Part shown: positions 10,870-21,253 of the stretch, piece after piece | Layout of the letters: every line of letters begins with the position of its first letter | Position numbering within the stretch: position 1 is the stretch's first letter | DNA from: Multifurca ochricompacta | Taxonomy: Eukaryota > Basidiomycota > Agaricomycetes > Russulales > Russulaceae | Direction of reading: 5' to 3' | Assembly: GCA_022496185.1 (NCBI GenBank) | Contig: WTXG01000058.1 | Location: 62,001 to 126,000, forward strand | Length of the DNA stretch: 64,000 nucleotides | Notes under the pieces: model-generated | The model's database searches: none | What the model was told of the DNA's origin: nothing | What the model saw: the letters and a program-made list of their open reading frames with translations, nothing else | Program-made: the position numbers and the translations under genes

Positions 10870-11290
10870 TTGTAGCCTCTTTGGAAGGTTGACTGGGCTG
10901 CTGTACGTATACTATGCAGGTGTGGTACTAAAGATTCGCGGGTCGGGGGGTATCGTCAAGTTGACAGGAAGTGACGACCAGGAAGATCATAAGTGGCGAC
11001 TATATGGAGTGGCGGACAAGTATATGATAATTAATAATAATATTATTGCCACGTGCCACAGCTTAGTACTTGATTGCACAGACCCCACCACTAGTACTCC
11101 ACCGTCCCTGCAAGCACCAAATGCAGTCCTTTCCAATTTATCCGAGCACTTGCCAATCAACTGGTTTCTCCTCTTGAAGAGTGTAGTTTACTCCGTCGCC
11201 GTGACAATGATAAATTGGGTACTATAAACAGGATCGAGGTATGTTTAGAGCAGAGGTTAGATTGCCAACATTAACCGACTTATGTTTGTA
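10870..11290. other. No gene seen
   Basis: Spacer between two divergent or facing F-box loci. The ORF at 10889-11227 has no recognisable domain. Confidence 0.45.
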
Positions 11291-11299
11291 TGTATGACA

Positions 11300-11530
11300 G
11301 AAATTGATATGCTCCCCGAAGATGTCCTTCTACAAATATTCTATTTATGTCGTCAGATACATTTGAGGGCGTCTGCGCCAACCTATTGGAAATGGCATAG
11401 GCTGGTATATGTCTGCAGAAGATGGCAACAAGTTATATTCGAATCACCGCACCATCTGGATTTGTGATTAGTTTGCAAACAAGGAACAAGAGCGGTGAAG
11501 TCTTTGGATTGTTGGCCGGAGTTTCCATAG
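11300..11530 (+). pseudogene. F-box gene N-terminal fragment, plus strand
   Basis: Reads MLPEDVLLQIFYLCRQ, YWKWHRLVYVCRRWQQVIF and PHHLDL, then an in-frame TGA (11465-11467), then continues as LVCKQGTRAVKSLDCWPEFP before dissolving. This is the F-box domain and the LDCWP block of the family with one nonsense codon. There is no leucine-rich region downstream on this strand; instead a minus-strand fragment of the C-terminal half begins at once. Confidence 0.7.
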
Positions 11531-12040
11531 GGTTGGTAAGATACCCACGTGAGCAACGGCTACTGGGTCTTCACCAATGTATTTGAGTACGGAAGAGACG
11601 TGCAGGCCGAGTTGTTTGGATACATACAAGGTTTTCACAGCAGTGAATGGATGGAAAAGGTTGAGCCATTCGGTTGGTGTTGATGTGGAGTCCACTGCTG
11701 CTGCTACTACTGTGCCTGGTCTTAGCAATTCCGAACTCTTGTATGCTGCTGAAGAGTAGAGAAGATTGGCCCCATATCCGAGCTATAGATGAGACTTAAC
11801 AATCTAATGTCTTGCATAAGGATTTCAAAGACAAGCTTCTGTTATTGTCATCATCATCATCATCGCCATTTATAGGTTTGCTGTAGAGGAGAAGATGGGG
11901 ATTGGGATATCATAGTAGACAGAGGCTCGATTGAATGAGTTGAGCACTTCAGTGCAGCTGATGAACTAGGAAAGCTGTGGGGTGTCAAAGAAGAGTTGAT
12001 TTAAGAACGTGATATTGAAATCGCCGAGGACAGGAGCAAG
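11530..12040 (-). pseudogene. F-box gene C-terminal fragment, minus strand
   Basis: Minus-strand 11728-11540 reads TEWLNLFHPFTAVKTLYVSKQLG, SSVLKYIGEDP and VGILPTLWKL, matching the family blocks EWLELFRPFTAV, ALEDAADGP and VLPALRLL. 11950-12020 matches the DNA of the FDVPQLHQFISR segment. It abuts the plus-strand N-terminal fragment, so the two halves of a family member now lie head to head. Confidence 0.6.
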
Positions 12041-12885
12041 ACTCTTACGGCGGAGGTGAAAGTCTTCTGCTCGTCGGAGATTGGAAGTTCCGCTCAGATT
12101 CAGTCTCCTCCGCACTCGCATCAGTGGCCCTACCTCTAATCACCTCACCTCACCTCATACCTCCTTTCCTCCCTTCTATTTGTGTGCGCCTGTCTTCAGG
12201 GAGAAAAAAAAGCTTCTGAACTTAAATTTTGACTTGCGATCGCGGTCCTGAGGTCCTCGAGAGGGTTAGGTAGGTAGGTGTAAAATGAGGCAAGTCAGAG
12301 ATAGTTCAGTTCAGACCTATTTCTGCTACGAAGGTGGTGGACTTTTGAGGCATTTGGAGGAAAACTATGCATGTGGGGGTAGCCAGTGTTCATTTCACCA
12401 TCACCACCATTCTTCTTTAGCTAGCGGCGGGTTCGAAATTGCAGGCCTCATGTGGCCGGCCCTCTTAATGAAATTTGTTTTTCGGGCGCGAAGTTTGAGG
12501 AGATGGAATCCAATGGTAAGCCCATTCGAGCTCGAGTAGCATGGACAGACATGTGAACATGGCCTCTGGTGAAAATGTAACCCGACAGTCAATAACTTTC
12601 CAAAGTCTAAGAGAGACAAGGGACACAGGCAGACAAAAAAGAAAGCATTTGGCAAACGCAGGAAATGGAATGCAAAGTCACGGAGAGAGATTCTGTTAGA
12701 TGTGGGGACAAAGATTGTGCCGAATCACGTGATGTAAAGTACACAACTTTAGCCCACTGCTGACATCCCTAAAGTGGGAATCTTGTCACACAACTGTGGT
12801 TTGTAATAGTATTTATTTTTAAAAAGGAAGTTATCGTTGATCAACAAAAAACATTACAAATCAAAGTCATGTGACATATAGACAA
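12041..12885. other. No gene seen
   Basis: Spacer with a short pyrimidine-rich tract (12140-12200) and TAGGTAGGTAGG at 12268-12280. 12728-12780 echoes, in reverse orientation, 1150-1265 (CACGTGATGTAAAGTA; CTGACATCCCTAAAGTG). No credible gene. Confidence 0.4.
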
Positions 12886-13017
12886 ACAGCAGGCTCGCAC
12901 TTGGAACATCCCTTAAATACTCCTCGAACCAAAACCAGTCCTCCTCTAGTCATCCTAATGATAAGAAATTATGGAGTGGCCTAAGTTCTGGCCCGCGGTG
13001 ATGAACCGTTTGACCTG
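12886..13017 (-). repeat. Duplicated 3' end of the divergent F-box gene
   Basis: About 130 bp nearly identical to 9200-9330, the last codons and 3' flank of the gene ending at 9256 (CACTTGGAACATCCCTTAAATACT; GCCCGCGGTGATGAACCGTT). It then joins the standard 3' flank of array member 2 at GTGAATGATAAATACACAAAAGAG. It is a junction scar of a recombination between a divergent and a standard family member. Confidence 0.7.
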
Positions 13018-13148
13018 TGAATGATAAATACACAAAAGAGATTAGAGATGGAATGTTACAGCGATCTCACATAAGAAGGACGGGAGCACCCAACAATGGC
13101 CGGACGGTACGTAACAGGCAGGTCATTGAAATCTACCATGTTGCCTCA

Positions 13149-14639
13149 TTACAGGCCATTATAGTGCACATCTAAAGTAGGCTGATCGGGGAGCCGGCGT
13201 GCGGTGACAAACTTCTCAACAGGCGCTGAGTTTCGAGAGCCCTTGAAATGAAGCAGCCGCAATGCTGGTAACACTTCCATGACCGGGCCATCAGCAGCGT
13301 CTTCTAGCGCATGCGCAACGAGTGGCTCCAGAGATCCAGATACATGTAGGCTATTCACAGTAGTGAAGGGGCGAAAGAGCTCGAGCCACTCTGGGACACC
13401 TATCTCGTCTTGTCTCGCTGGCAGTGGAAAATGTGTGTCGATGTTGAGCCTTTCTACGCGGGAGAAGAGAGTGGAAGACTGGTTGCATATCTCGGCCATA
13501 GAAGAGACCTGCCAGTCGAGCGGTTTGCATGCGATCCGCAGCGATAGGTGCCCAAGAGTATTCATCCCTCCTGGCTGAGAGAGGGTGATGGAGATGCCGT
13601 TCTCGAAAGAGTACAACGTCGCTCTGCCGAATCCCCTGAGCTTTTCTACGCGGGAGATAAACTGATGGAGTTGAGGGACGTCAAACATGAGTTGATTGAA
13701 TAATTGTACGTCGAAGTAGCCCAGCGCAGGGGCATCAATACCGGCAACTAGGTCTTCCAGGTACTCGCTGATGCCACGAAATATGAAATCAGTGAGAGAG
13801 GAGAGGACGGCGCGTCTGAGTGGAGGCACAATTCTCCGATTTGGGCGGGAAGACGGAGAAGCGAACTCGATGTCAAGCGCTTTGAGTTGAGTCATCCCCG
13901 ACAGGCTCGTGACGAGCGATTCGGGCGAAAAGTACCCGGCGCTTGGAATCATCGTAAGTCGAAGGAGAACAAGTTCCTTGGTCGACAACAGAAACTTCGG
14001 CAACATAGGAAAGGGAATTCCATAGAAGAAAAGAACCCGTAAGCGCGATGCTGATTCACAAGACATTGTGCTGGGGAGGACCGACAGTTCGCCTCCATCG
14101 AGGGACATGAGCGAAAAGTGCTCGAGAGCCGGAAACGGTTGCTGTTTCAGAGCCGCCAACTTGTCAAATAGTGACTTTGTTAAACTGAGTTGGATTTTAT
14201 ACGTGCGAGCAGGGTGTTCGAGAGCAGCGATGATGTTATCTTCGTCTTTCAAAGCCGGACGCGGGTTCCCCATGACCCCACCGTACTGTATGCTGATAGG
14301 CAACGCAGGCCAGCAGTCCAGAGTCCTCCGAACAGGCGTTCCGTGTGTGCAGAGAAGTCGCAGGTCGAGACGATGGGGTGACGCGAAAATAACATATCGC
14401 CATTTTCTACATACGTGCGTGAGCCTGTGCCATTCCCACATGTCGTCTGTTGGGTCGTTTGGAAAAGTAGAAAGCCGATGACGATTGAATATTTCTAGGA
14501 GGACATCGTCGGGTAGCGAATTAATGGTCACACATTCGTGATCCTCGCCAGTGCCTGTGGCTAGACCAAAGAGTCAGTGTTTGTTCCTGGTGCTGTGGAT
14601 ATGGCGTACTGTTATAACGAAGAACGCTGCCTCGCCCAT
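13149..14639 (-). CDS. F-box-like/LRR-like protein, array member 2
   Basis: Predicted exon 2 at 14543-13149 and exon 1 at 14639-14610 (MGEAAFFVIT), intron 14609-14544 of exactly 66 nt, total about 474 residues. Distinctive features are F-box helix SLPDDVLLEIFNRHRLSTF, VCRKW rather than VCRRW, the linker QYGGVMGNPRPAL after LDCWPALPI, a DLVAGIDAPALG loop, and QPGGMNTLGHLSL before CKPLDWQ. The C-terminus is short, ending DVHYNGL, because the LPLW tail of its sisters is replaced by a stop. The 5' exon lacks the internal ATG seen in sisters (GTT instead), so the first ATG is the only start. The 5' segment and the first about 60 codons are almost identical to array member 4 (18299), which points to gene conversion. 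Confidence 0.8.
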
Positions 14640-14875
14640 CAGTTTGTCTCTTTTTGACTTTAGAGGATAGACGGCGGATTGCGCCATTGACCTTGGAGAT
14701 GACGCCAGTTGGGGAGAGTCTTAGAACACGAACATGAGAAGTAGCACGATTAGAATTTGGAGATCTGGGGATGCTTCGTCAACTCAGCTCTGGTTTCGCA
14801 TCTATAGAATTGTTCGGACGCACTGCTGGGAGCTCATTGATGGAATTAAGGTGGACATGAAGCAGAGCACTGGGT

Positions 14876-14884
14876 CTTATATAC
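14876..14884 (-). promoter_or_regulatory. TATA box of array member 2
   Basis: Minus-strand GTATATAAG about 240 bp upstream of ATG 14639. Confidence 0.55.
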
Positions 14885-15127
14885 AGTTTGGGGGCGCTTT
14901 TTTGTTGGATTGGAATAGCAGCTGGGACATTGATACCGGAGATGGGGGTCCGGATAGACTATCATATCAGATTTCAGCATAGTTTAGAACCTCGTCGCTT
15001 TATAGTCTCCTACATTTTTCGGGTAAGGAAGGTACCCCAACTTTCACCACACATCAGAAAAATTGAATTTGCTAGCATAACAAGAATGGCTAGGGCGCCA
15101 TACTGGATTTATTATATATAGTATACC

Positions 15128-15735
15128 TTTTCTTTTTGTTTTGAATCCAATTTATTACGCGCTTCAAGGACGTGCCTAAGTCGCACGGCTACTACAGAGT
15201 ACATAGTAGCTACTGTTCATGATCGTTACATTAATGGGAGACAACACTCCCATGTGAAAACCCCGCAGGGAAAGAGCGAACAGGTGGTAAGGAGAAGGGG
15301 TTTTTTTGGCCCCCCAAAGGGGCCGGTAGGGACTAGAGAGGAGAAAAGAGAGAACTCACCTCCATAAAAGTACCCGGGTTCTCCACAAGGTCTATGCCGG
15401 CTCCAGAGGTCGTGGTAGCGCGGACGGCCGAAACGCCGCGCAGGTCTCCTGGAAGAAGCCCAAGGGGGCTGCCAAGTGACGAGGTGTGTTGTCGATCTGC
15501 AACCATGTGAGGCTGGTAGCAGACCAGTATGTGAGGCCCCACGTAGCACGCGAGACAGCACGTAAGGGGCAATGGAGGAGGTGAGAGGCAGTTGCCTCAA
15601 AGGAGGGCGAGCAGGCGCAAAGTCTGGAGGCAGGGGGGAGATCCTTGCGGAAGTGGGCGGCATGGTCTGCAGTAAAGCAGTGGCCAGTTGCAAGGCGCAT
15701 GGAGGTGGTGGTGGTGTGCCGTGTGAAACCAGGGG
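15128..15735 (-). mobile_element. LINE 3' end (minus strand)
   Basis: 5'-truncated non-LTR retrotransposon. The plus-strand T-rich tract at 15128-15142 is its poly(A). Next to it is the family 3' UTR signature (AATTTATTACGCGCTTCAAGGA; GTAGCTACTGTTCATG). Upstream on the minus strand is the C-terminal tail of ORF2: LATGHCFTADHAAHFRKD, then CACSPSFEATASHLLHCP, a cysteine/histidine motif typical of the end of fungal LINE ORF2 proteins. Reverse transcriptase is absent. A sister copy lies at 34771-35340. Confidence 0.7.
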
Positions 15736-15938
15736 TTAAGTCCATGCTAGAATGATTTAATTGCTTACATCAGCGTGCCTCCACTTCCACGTGCACTCTT
15801 CATTCCATGTGAGTGATAATTAAAATTACACAAAAGAAATTAGAGATGGACTGTTACAGCGATCTCACATAAGAAGGACGAGAGCACCCAACAATGGCCG
15901 GACGGTAGATAACAGGCAGGTCATCGAAATCTACCATG

Positions 15939-17402
15939 TTACCACAATGGGAAGTGTCCATAGCGCACATCTAAGGTAGGCTGATCGGGGAGCTGGCGTG
16001 CGGTGACGAACTTCTCAACAGGTGCTGATTTTTGAGAGCCCTCGAAACGAAGGAGCCGCAGTGCTGGTAACACTTCCATGACCGGGTCATCAGCAGTGTC
16101 TTCTAGCGCAGCCGCAATGAGCGGTCCCAGAGACTTAGATACATGTAGGCTCCTCACAGCAGTGAAGGGGTGAAAGAACTCGAGCCACTCTGCAATACCT
16201 ATCTCGTCTTGTCTCGCTGGCTGTGGAAAATGTTCGTGGATGTTGAGCTCTTCCACGCAGGAGAAGAGAGTGGAAGACTGGTTGCATATCTCTGCCATAG
16301 AAGAGACCTGCCAGTCGAGCGGTTTGCATGCGATCTCTAGCGATAGGTACCCAGAAGTGTCCGTCCCTGCTGGCTGAGAGAGGGTGATGAAGATGCCGTT
16401 CTCGAAAGAGTACAACGTCAATTTGCCGAATCTCCTGAGCTTTTCTGCGCGAGAGATAAACTGATGGAGTTGAGGGACGTCAAACATGAGTTGATTGAAT
16501 AATTTTACGTAGAAGTGGCCAAGCACGGGGGCATCAATACCGGCAACGACGTCTTCCAGGTACTCGCTGATGCCACGAAATGTGAATGAGGTGAGAGTGG
16601 ACAGGACAGCGCGTCTGAGTGGAGGCACAATTCTCCTATTTGGGCGGGAAGACGGAGAAGCGAACTCGATGTAAAGCGATTTGAGTTGAGTCATCCCCGA
16701 CAGGCTCATGACGAACGATTCGGGCGAAAAGTACCCGAGTCTTGGAATCATCGTAAGTCGAAGGAGAACAAGGTCCTTGGTCGACAACAGAAACTTCGGC
16801 AACATAGGAAAGGGAATTCCATAGAAGAAAAGAACCCGTAAGCGCGGTGCTGATTCACAAAAAAATGTGCTGGGGAGGGTCGACAGTTTGGCTCTATCGA
16901 AAGACGTGAGCCGAAAGTGCTCGAGAACCGGAAACGGTTGCTGTTTCAGAGCCGCCAACTTGTCAAACAGTGACTTTGTTAAACTGAGTTGGATTTCATA
17001 TGTGCGCGCAGGGTGTTCGAGAGCAGCGATGATGTTATCTTCGTCTTTTAAAGCCGGACGCGGGCGCCCCGTGAACCCACTGCACTGTATGCTGATGGGC
17101 AACGCTGGCCAGCAGTCCAGAGTTCTCCGAACAGGCGTTCCTTGTTTGCAGAGAAGTCGCAGGTCGAGACGATGGGGTGACGCGAAAATAACATATCGCC
17201 ATCTTCTACACACGTGCGTGAGCCTGTGCCATTCCCACGTGTCGACTATTAGGCCGCTTGGAAGAGCGGAAAAGCGATGGCGATTGGATATGTCTAGGAT
17301 GACATCGTCGGACAGCGAATTAATGGCGGAAAGCCGACAATGATTGAATATTTCTAGGAGGATATCGTCGGACAGCGTAATAATGGCCACGCATTTGTGA
17401 TC
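15939..17402 (-). CDS. F-box-like/LRR-like protein with duplicated F-box helix, array member 3
   Basis: The frame from 17402 reads the F-box helix twice in a row: TLSDDILLEIFNHCRLSA then NSLSDDVILDISNRHRFSA, followed by WEWHRLTHVCRRW once. The rest follows the family: LLCKQGTPVRR, LDCWPALPI, KDEDNIIAALEHPAR, FDRAKLSTLPSTFF, SEYLEDVVAGIDAP, CKPLDWQVSS, EWLEFFHPFTAV, end HFPLW. The first helix starts AIITLSDD. A roughly 24-nt deletion near 17449, compared with member 8, removes the donor and part of the small first exon that the other array genes keep, so how (or whether) this gene is initiated is unclear; the coding frame itself is intact. The middle third is nearly identical to array member 4. 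Confidence 0.75.
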   Translation of the reverse strand, partial: DHKCVAIITLSDDILLEIFNHCRLSAINSLSDDVILDISNRHRFSALPSGLIVDTWEWHRLTHVCRRWRYVIFASPHRLDLRLLCKQGTPVRRTLDCWPALPISIQCSGFTGRPRPALKDEDNIIAALEHPARTYEIQLSLTKSLFDKLAALKQQPFPVLEHFRLTSFDRAKLSTLPSTFFCESAPRLRVLFFYGIPFPMLPKFLLSTKDLVLLRLTMIPRLGYFSPESFVMSLSGMTQLKSLYIEFASPSSRPNRRIVPPLRRAVLSTLTSFTFRGISEYLEDVVAGIDAPVLGHFYVKLFNQLMFDVPQLHQFISRAEKLRRFGKLTLYSFENGIFITLSQPAGTDTSGYLSLEIACKPLDWQVSSMAEICNQSSTLFSCVEELNIHEHFPQPARQDEIGIAEWLEFFHPFTAVRSLHVSKSLGPLIAAALEDTADDPVMEVLPALRLLRFEGSQKSAPVEKFVTARQLPDQPTLDVRYGHFPLW

Positions 17403-17710
17403 CTCGCTAGTGCTTGTGGCAAGACAAGAGCCAGTGTTTGTTCCTGGCGCATGGAGAGAGCTGCCATGCTTGCCAGTTTTTTTCCTTTCGACTTTTGAGA
17501 ATAAACGGCGGATTACGCCATTGGCCCTGGAGATAACGCGAGTTGGGGAGAGTCTAAGAACACGAGAAATAGCATGATTACGATTCGGAGATCTGCGGAT
17601 GCCTCGTCAGCTCAGCTCTGGTTTCGCATCTATAGAATTGTTCGGACGCACTGTTGGGGGCTCATTGATGGAACATGGAACCAAAGTGGACATGAGGCAG
17701 AGCACCAGCT

Positions 17711-17719
17711 CTTATATAC
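17711..17719 (-). promoter_or_regulatory. TATA box of array member 3
   Basis: Minus-strand GTATATAAG in the array-wide promoter context. Confidence 0.55.
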
Positions 17720-18298
17720 AGTTTGGGGGCGCTTTTTTGTTGGAATAACCGCCGGGACATTGATACCGGAGATGGGGGCCCGGAGAAACTATCAGTCTGT
17801 AGTAGAAGACTGAGCTAAGTCTTTGGGTAAGGACAAGGTAGGCCCCAACGTCAGTATCATTTTACCACAGAGAATGAGGAGAAATAATAATAGAAAACAA
17901 CTCTACTCCCGCCACACAACCTCCACTGCTCTCAGGTGGGCAGTTGTTCATGCCTTCGTGAGCAACTACACCCAATGAATTACCATCCGTCAGCATAAAA
18001 GAGACTGAGAGAATGAATTCTGGACGATGCTATTGCTTGGCGGGTAAGAGGGTTAAGTCCACAAATTCAAGCTTGAATTCAAGGAGTGCTCTAGCTACTT
18101 GGGCAAAAAGCCTACAGATGAATTAAGTCTTTACATCAGCGTGCCTCCACGTGCACTCTTCATTCCATGTGAGTGATAATTAAAATTACACAAAAGAAAT
18201 TAGAGATGGAATGTTACAGCGATCTCACATAAGAAGGACGAGAGCACCCAACAATGGCCGGACGGTAGATAACAGGCAGGTCATCGAAATCTACCATG

Positions 18299-19798
18299 TT
18301 ACCACAATGGGAAGTGTCCATAGCGTACATCTAAGGTAGGCTGATCGGGGAGCTGGCGTGCGGTGACGAACTTCTCAACAGGTGCTGATTTTTGAGAGCC
18401 CTCGAAATGAAGGAGCCGCAGTGCTGGTAACACTTCCATGACCGGGTCATCAGCAGCGTCTTCTAGTGCATCTACAACGAGTGGCCCCAGAAATTTAGAA
18501 AGATATAGGCTCCTCACAGCAGTGAAGGGGCGAAAGAGCTCGAACCACTCTGTGGCACCTATCTCGTCTTCTCTCCCTGGCTGTGAAACATGTCCGAGGA
18601 TGTAGAGCTGTTCTACGCGGGAGAAGAGAGTGGAAGATTGGTTGCATATCTCTGCAATAGAAGAGACCTGCCAGTCGAAAGGGTTGCATGCGATCCATAG
18701 CGATAGGTACCCAGAAGTGTATGTCCGTGGTGGCTGGAAGAGGGTGATGGAGACGCCGTTCTTGAAAGATTCCAACCTCGCTTCGCTGGGTACCCTGAGC
18801 TTTTCTGCGCGGGAGATAAACTGATGGAGTTGAGGGACGTCAAACATGAGTTGATTGAATAATTTTACGTAGAAGTGGCCGAGCGCGGGGGCATCAATAC
18901 CGGCAACGACGTCTTCCAGGTACTCGCTGATGCCACGAAATGTGAATGAAGTGAGAGTGGACAGGACAGCGCGTCTGAGTGGAGGCACACTTCTTCGATT
19001 TGGGCGGGAAGATGGAGAAGTAAACCCGATGTAAAGCGTCTTGAGTTGAGTCATCCCCGACAGGCTCGTGACAAGCGATTCGGGCGAAAAGTACCCGGTG
19101 CTTGGAATGTCCCGAAGTGTAAGGTCAACAAGGTCCTTGGTCGACAACAGAAACTTCGGCAACATAGAAAAAGGAATTCCATAGAAGAAAAGAACCCGTA
19201 AGCGCGATGCTGATTCACAAAAAAATGTGCTGGGGAGGGTCGACAGTTTGGCTCTATCGAAAGACGTGAGCCGAAAGTGCTCGAGAACCGGAAACGGTTG
19301 CTGTTTCAGAGCCGCCAACTCGTCAAACAGTGACTTTGTTAAACTGAGTTGGATTTCATATATGCGAGCAGGGTGTTCGAGAGCAGCGATGATGTTATCT
19401 TCGTCTCTCAAAGCCGGAGGCGGGCGCCCCGTGAACCCACTGTACTGTATGCTGATGGGCAACGCTGGCCAGCAGTCCAGAGTTCTCCGAACAGGCGTTC
19501 CTTGTTTGCAGAGAAGTCGCAGGTCGAGACGATGGGGTGACGCGAAAATAACATATCGCCATTTTCTACACACGTGCGTGAGCCTGTGCCATTCCCACAT
19601 GTCGTCTGTTGGGTCGTTTGGAAAAGTAGAAAGCCGATGACGATTGAATATTTCTAGGAGGACATCGTCGGGCAGCGAATTAATGGTCACACATTCGTGA
19701 TCCTCACTAGTGCCTGTGGCCAGACTAAAGAGTCAGTGTTTGTTCCTGGCGCTGTGGATATGGCGTACTGTTATCATGAAGAGAGCTGCCACACCCAT
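18299..19798 (-). CDS. F-box-like/LRR-like protein, array member 4 (mosaic)
   Basis: Predicted exon 2 at 19702-18299, intron 19768-19703 (66 nt), exon 1 19798-19769 (MGVAALFMIT), about 477 residues. The sequence is a patchwork. Promoter-proximal part and F-box through PHRLDLRLLC match member 2 (VCRKW, RHRLSTF). KQGTPV, SGFTGRP and FDRAKLSTLPSTFF match member 3. LVDLTLRDIPSTGYFS and LYIGFTSPSSRPNRR match member 7 at 32475. The tail GHFPLW matches member 3 again. Unique substitutions include KSLFDELAAL, CNPFDWQVSS (CKPLDWQ elsewhere) and EWFELFRPFTAV. No frame damage. Confidence 0.8.
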
Positions 19799-20028
19799 CA
19801 GTTTGTTTCTTTTTGACTTTAGAGAATAAACGGGGGATTGTGCCGTTGACCCTGGAGATGGCTCCAGTTGGGGAGGGTTTTAATACACGAGAAGTAGCAC
19901 GATTAGGATTCGGAGATCTGGGGACGCCTTGTCAGCTCAGCTCTGGTTTCGCATCTATGGAATTGTTCGGACGCACTGTTGGGAGCTCATTGATGGAGCA
20001 TAACTGGACATGAGGCAGAGCACTGGGT

Positions 20029-20037
20029 CTTATATAC
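20029..20037 (-). promoter_or_regulatory. TATA box of array member 4
   Basis: Minus-strand GTATATAAG, about 230 bp upstream of ATG 19798; the downstream context is GCGCCCCGAAAC rather than GCGCCCCCAAAC. Confidence 0.5.
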
Positions 20038-20253
20038 AGTTTCGGGGCGCTTTTTTGGGCAAGGACAAGGTAAGCGCCAACGTCTAGCATGACTAGGGCG
20101 CCACATTGGGATGGACCTTTGATCAAGGCTGTACTCCCCCCTCCCCTGCCCAGGTACAGCCCCCTTCCCAGGGTGGGAAGAAGAACCAAGATGCCCTTAG
20201 CTTAGGCCATGCCCCCTCCTGCCTTTGCTGCAGTTTCAGCCTCTCCCCCTCAG

Positions 20254-21253
20254 TAGTATTGTGACGGCCCCGGCTCGGCTTTGGGCGGCTCAGGCTTTTC
20301 AAAACTCAAGCCTGGGCCGTAGCGACGGCTTCCGGCCGGCTTAGGCCCGGCTTAGGCCCAAGCCGCGGCTTTACAGCTTTTGCTTCTTGTAGTTTACTAG
20401 TTTATATTATGTCAACCCCTGGCCACTGCTTTGGCCTCCTGCTCCAACTCCATCATATTATGTCTCCTTTTTAACTCCTGTAACATAAATTGTATAAAAA
20501 CCTCTTAGTTTAGCTTGTATCAATAACAGCATTAAATTTGTTGAATCAGAATACTGGTACAGAGATACTGAGAAAGTAGTCCAACATAATTGTGATCGCG
20601 TTTAGATAAACCAAAACGCGTCTCACATTAATTAGATACTGAGTATATACATCTTAGATCGATCATGTGATTAAATCACATTGCGAGATAATGCGTTCAT
20701 TTACTTTAACTTAGCTGATATAGTACATCTAAATCATTGGAATTCTGAAGGAAACGGGCATGGTGAAGACTTATATTTTAGATACTTTGTTAACTTAGAG
20801 ACTTAGGTGCTTGTGATAATGCAATAGCAACTGCTTTATCTATAGCGGATTTAGTGGCTTTATATACAATTTAGATGTACTATATCAGCTACTAAATTAA
20901 AGTAAACGAACGTGTTATCTCGCTCGTTCATGAATGCGATTTAATCACATGATCAATCTGAGATGTATATACTCCCATCTTTTGTTTTACAACGCGAGCG
21001 GACTGCTATCTTGGCATCTCTGAACCAGTATTCTGGTTCAACACCATCCTTACACTGTGAACTGCCTAGTTGAATTTGCAAATATCCAGATAGAAAGCGA
21101 TTCAGCCACCAAAAGCCGCGGCTTCAGGCTTTCCATAGCTTAAGCCTGAGCCGTAGGCCGCTGGAAGCCGTTTTCACGGCCTATGTCGGCCCGGCTTTTT
21201 CCGGCTCAGCAACGGCCGGCTTACGGCTTCGAGCCGAGCCGTGCACACCACTA
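20254..21253. mobile_element. hAT-type element (1 kb), nested in the LINE remnant
   Basis: Termini TAGTATTGTGACGGCC and GCCGTGCACACCACTA; flanks CCCCTCAG (20246-20253) and CTCCTCAG (21254-21261) agree at 7 of 8 positions, a probable 8-bp duplication. The uninterrupted site is seen at 42490-42510. Ends are GC-rich with GCCGCGGCTT repeats, as in the other hAT-type elements here. The interior is filled by another inverted-repeat element (20539-21043). No transposase is encoded. Confidence 0.75.
20539..21043. mobile_element. Inverted-repeat element nested in the hAT element
   Basis: Begins TGTTGAATCAGAATACTGGT and ends ACCAGTATTCTGGTTCAACA, about 20-bp inverted termini with one mismatch. I see no clear target-site duplication. 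Inside lies a second pair of inverted arms (20585-20720 against 20860-20980) shared with the window start. Only its right end is kept in the related element at 52797-52816. Confidence 0.5.

Noticed and set aside
20539..21043. Solo LTR interpretation of the TGTTGAA...TTCAACA element
   Set aside because: About 20 bp of inverted termini is far longer than expected for LTR ends and there is no target-site duplication; treated as an inverted-repeat element of unknown class.
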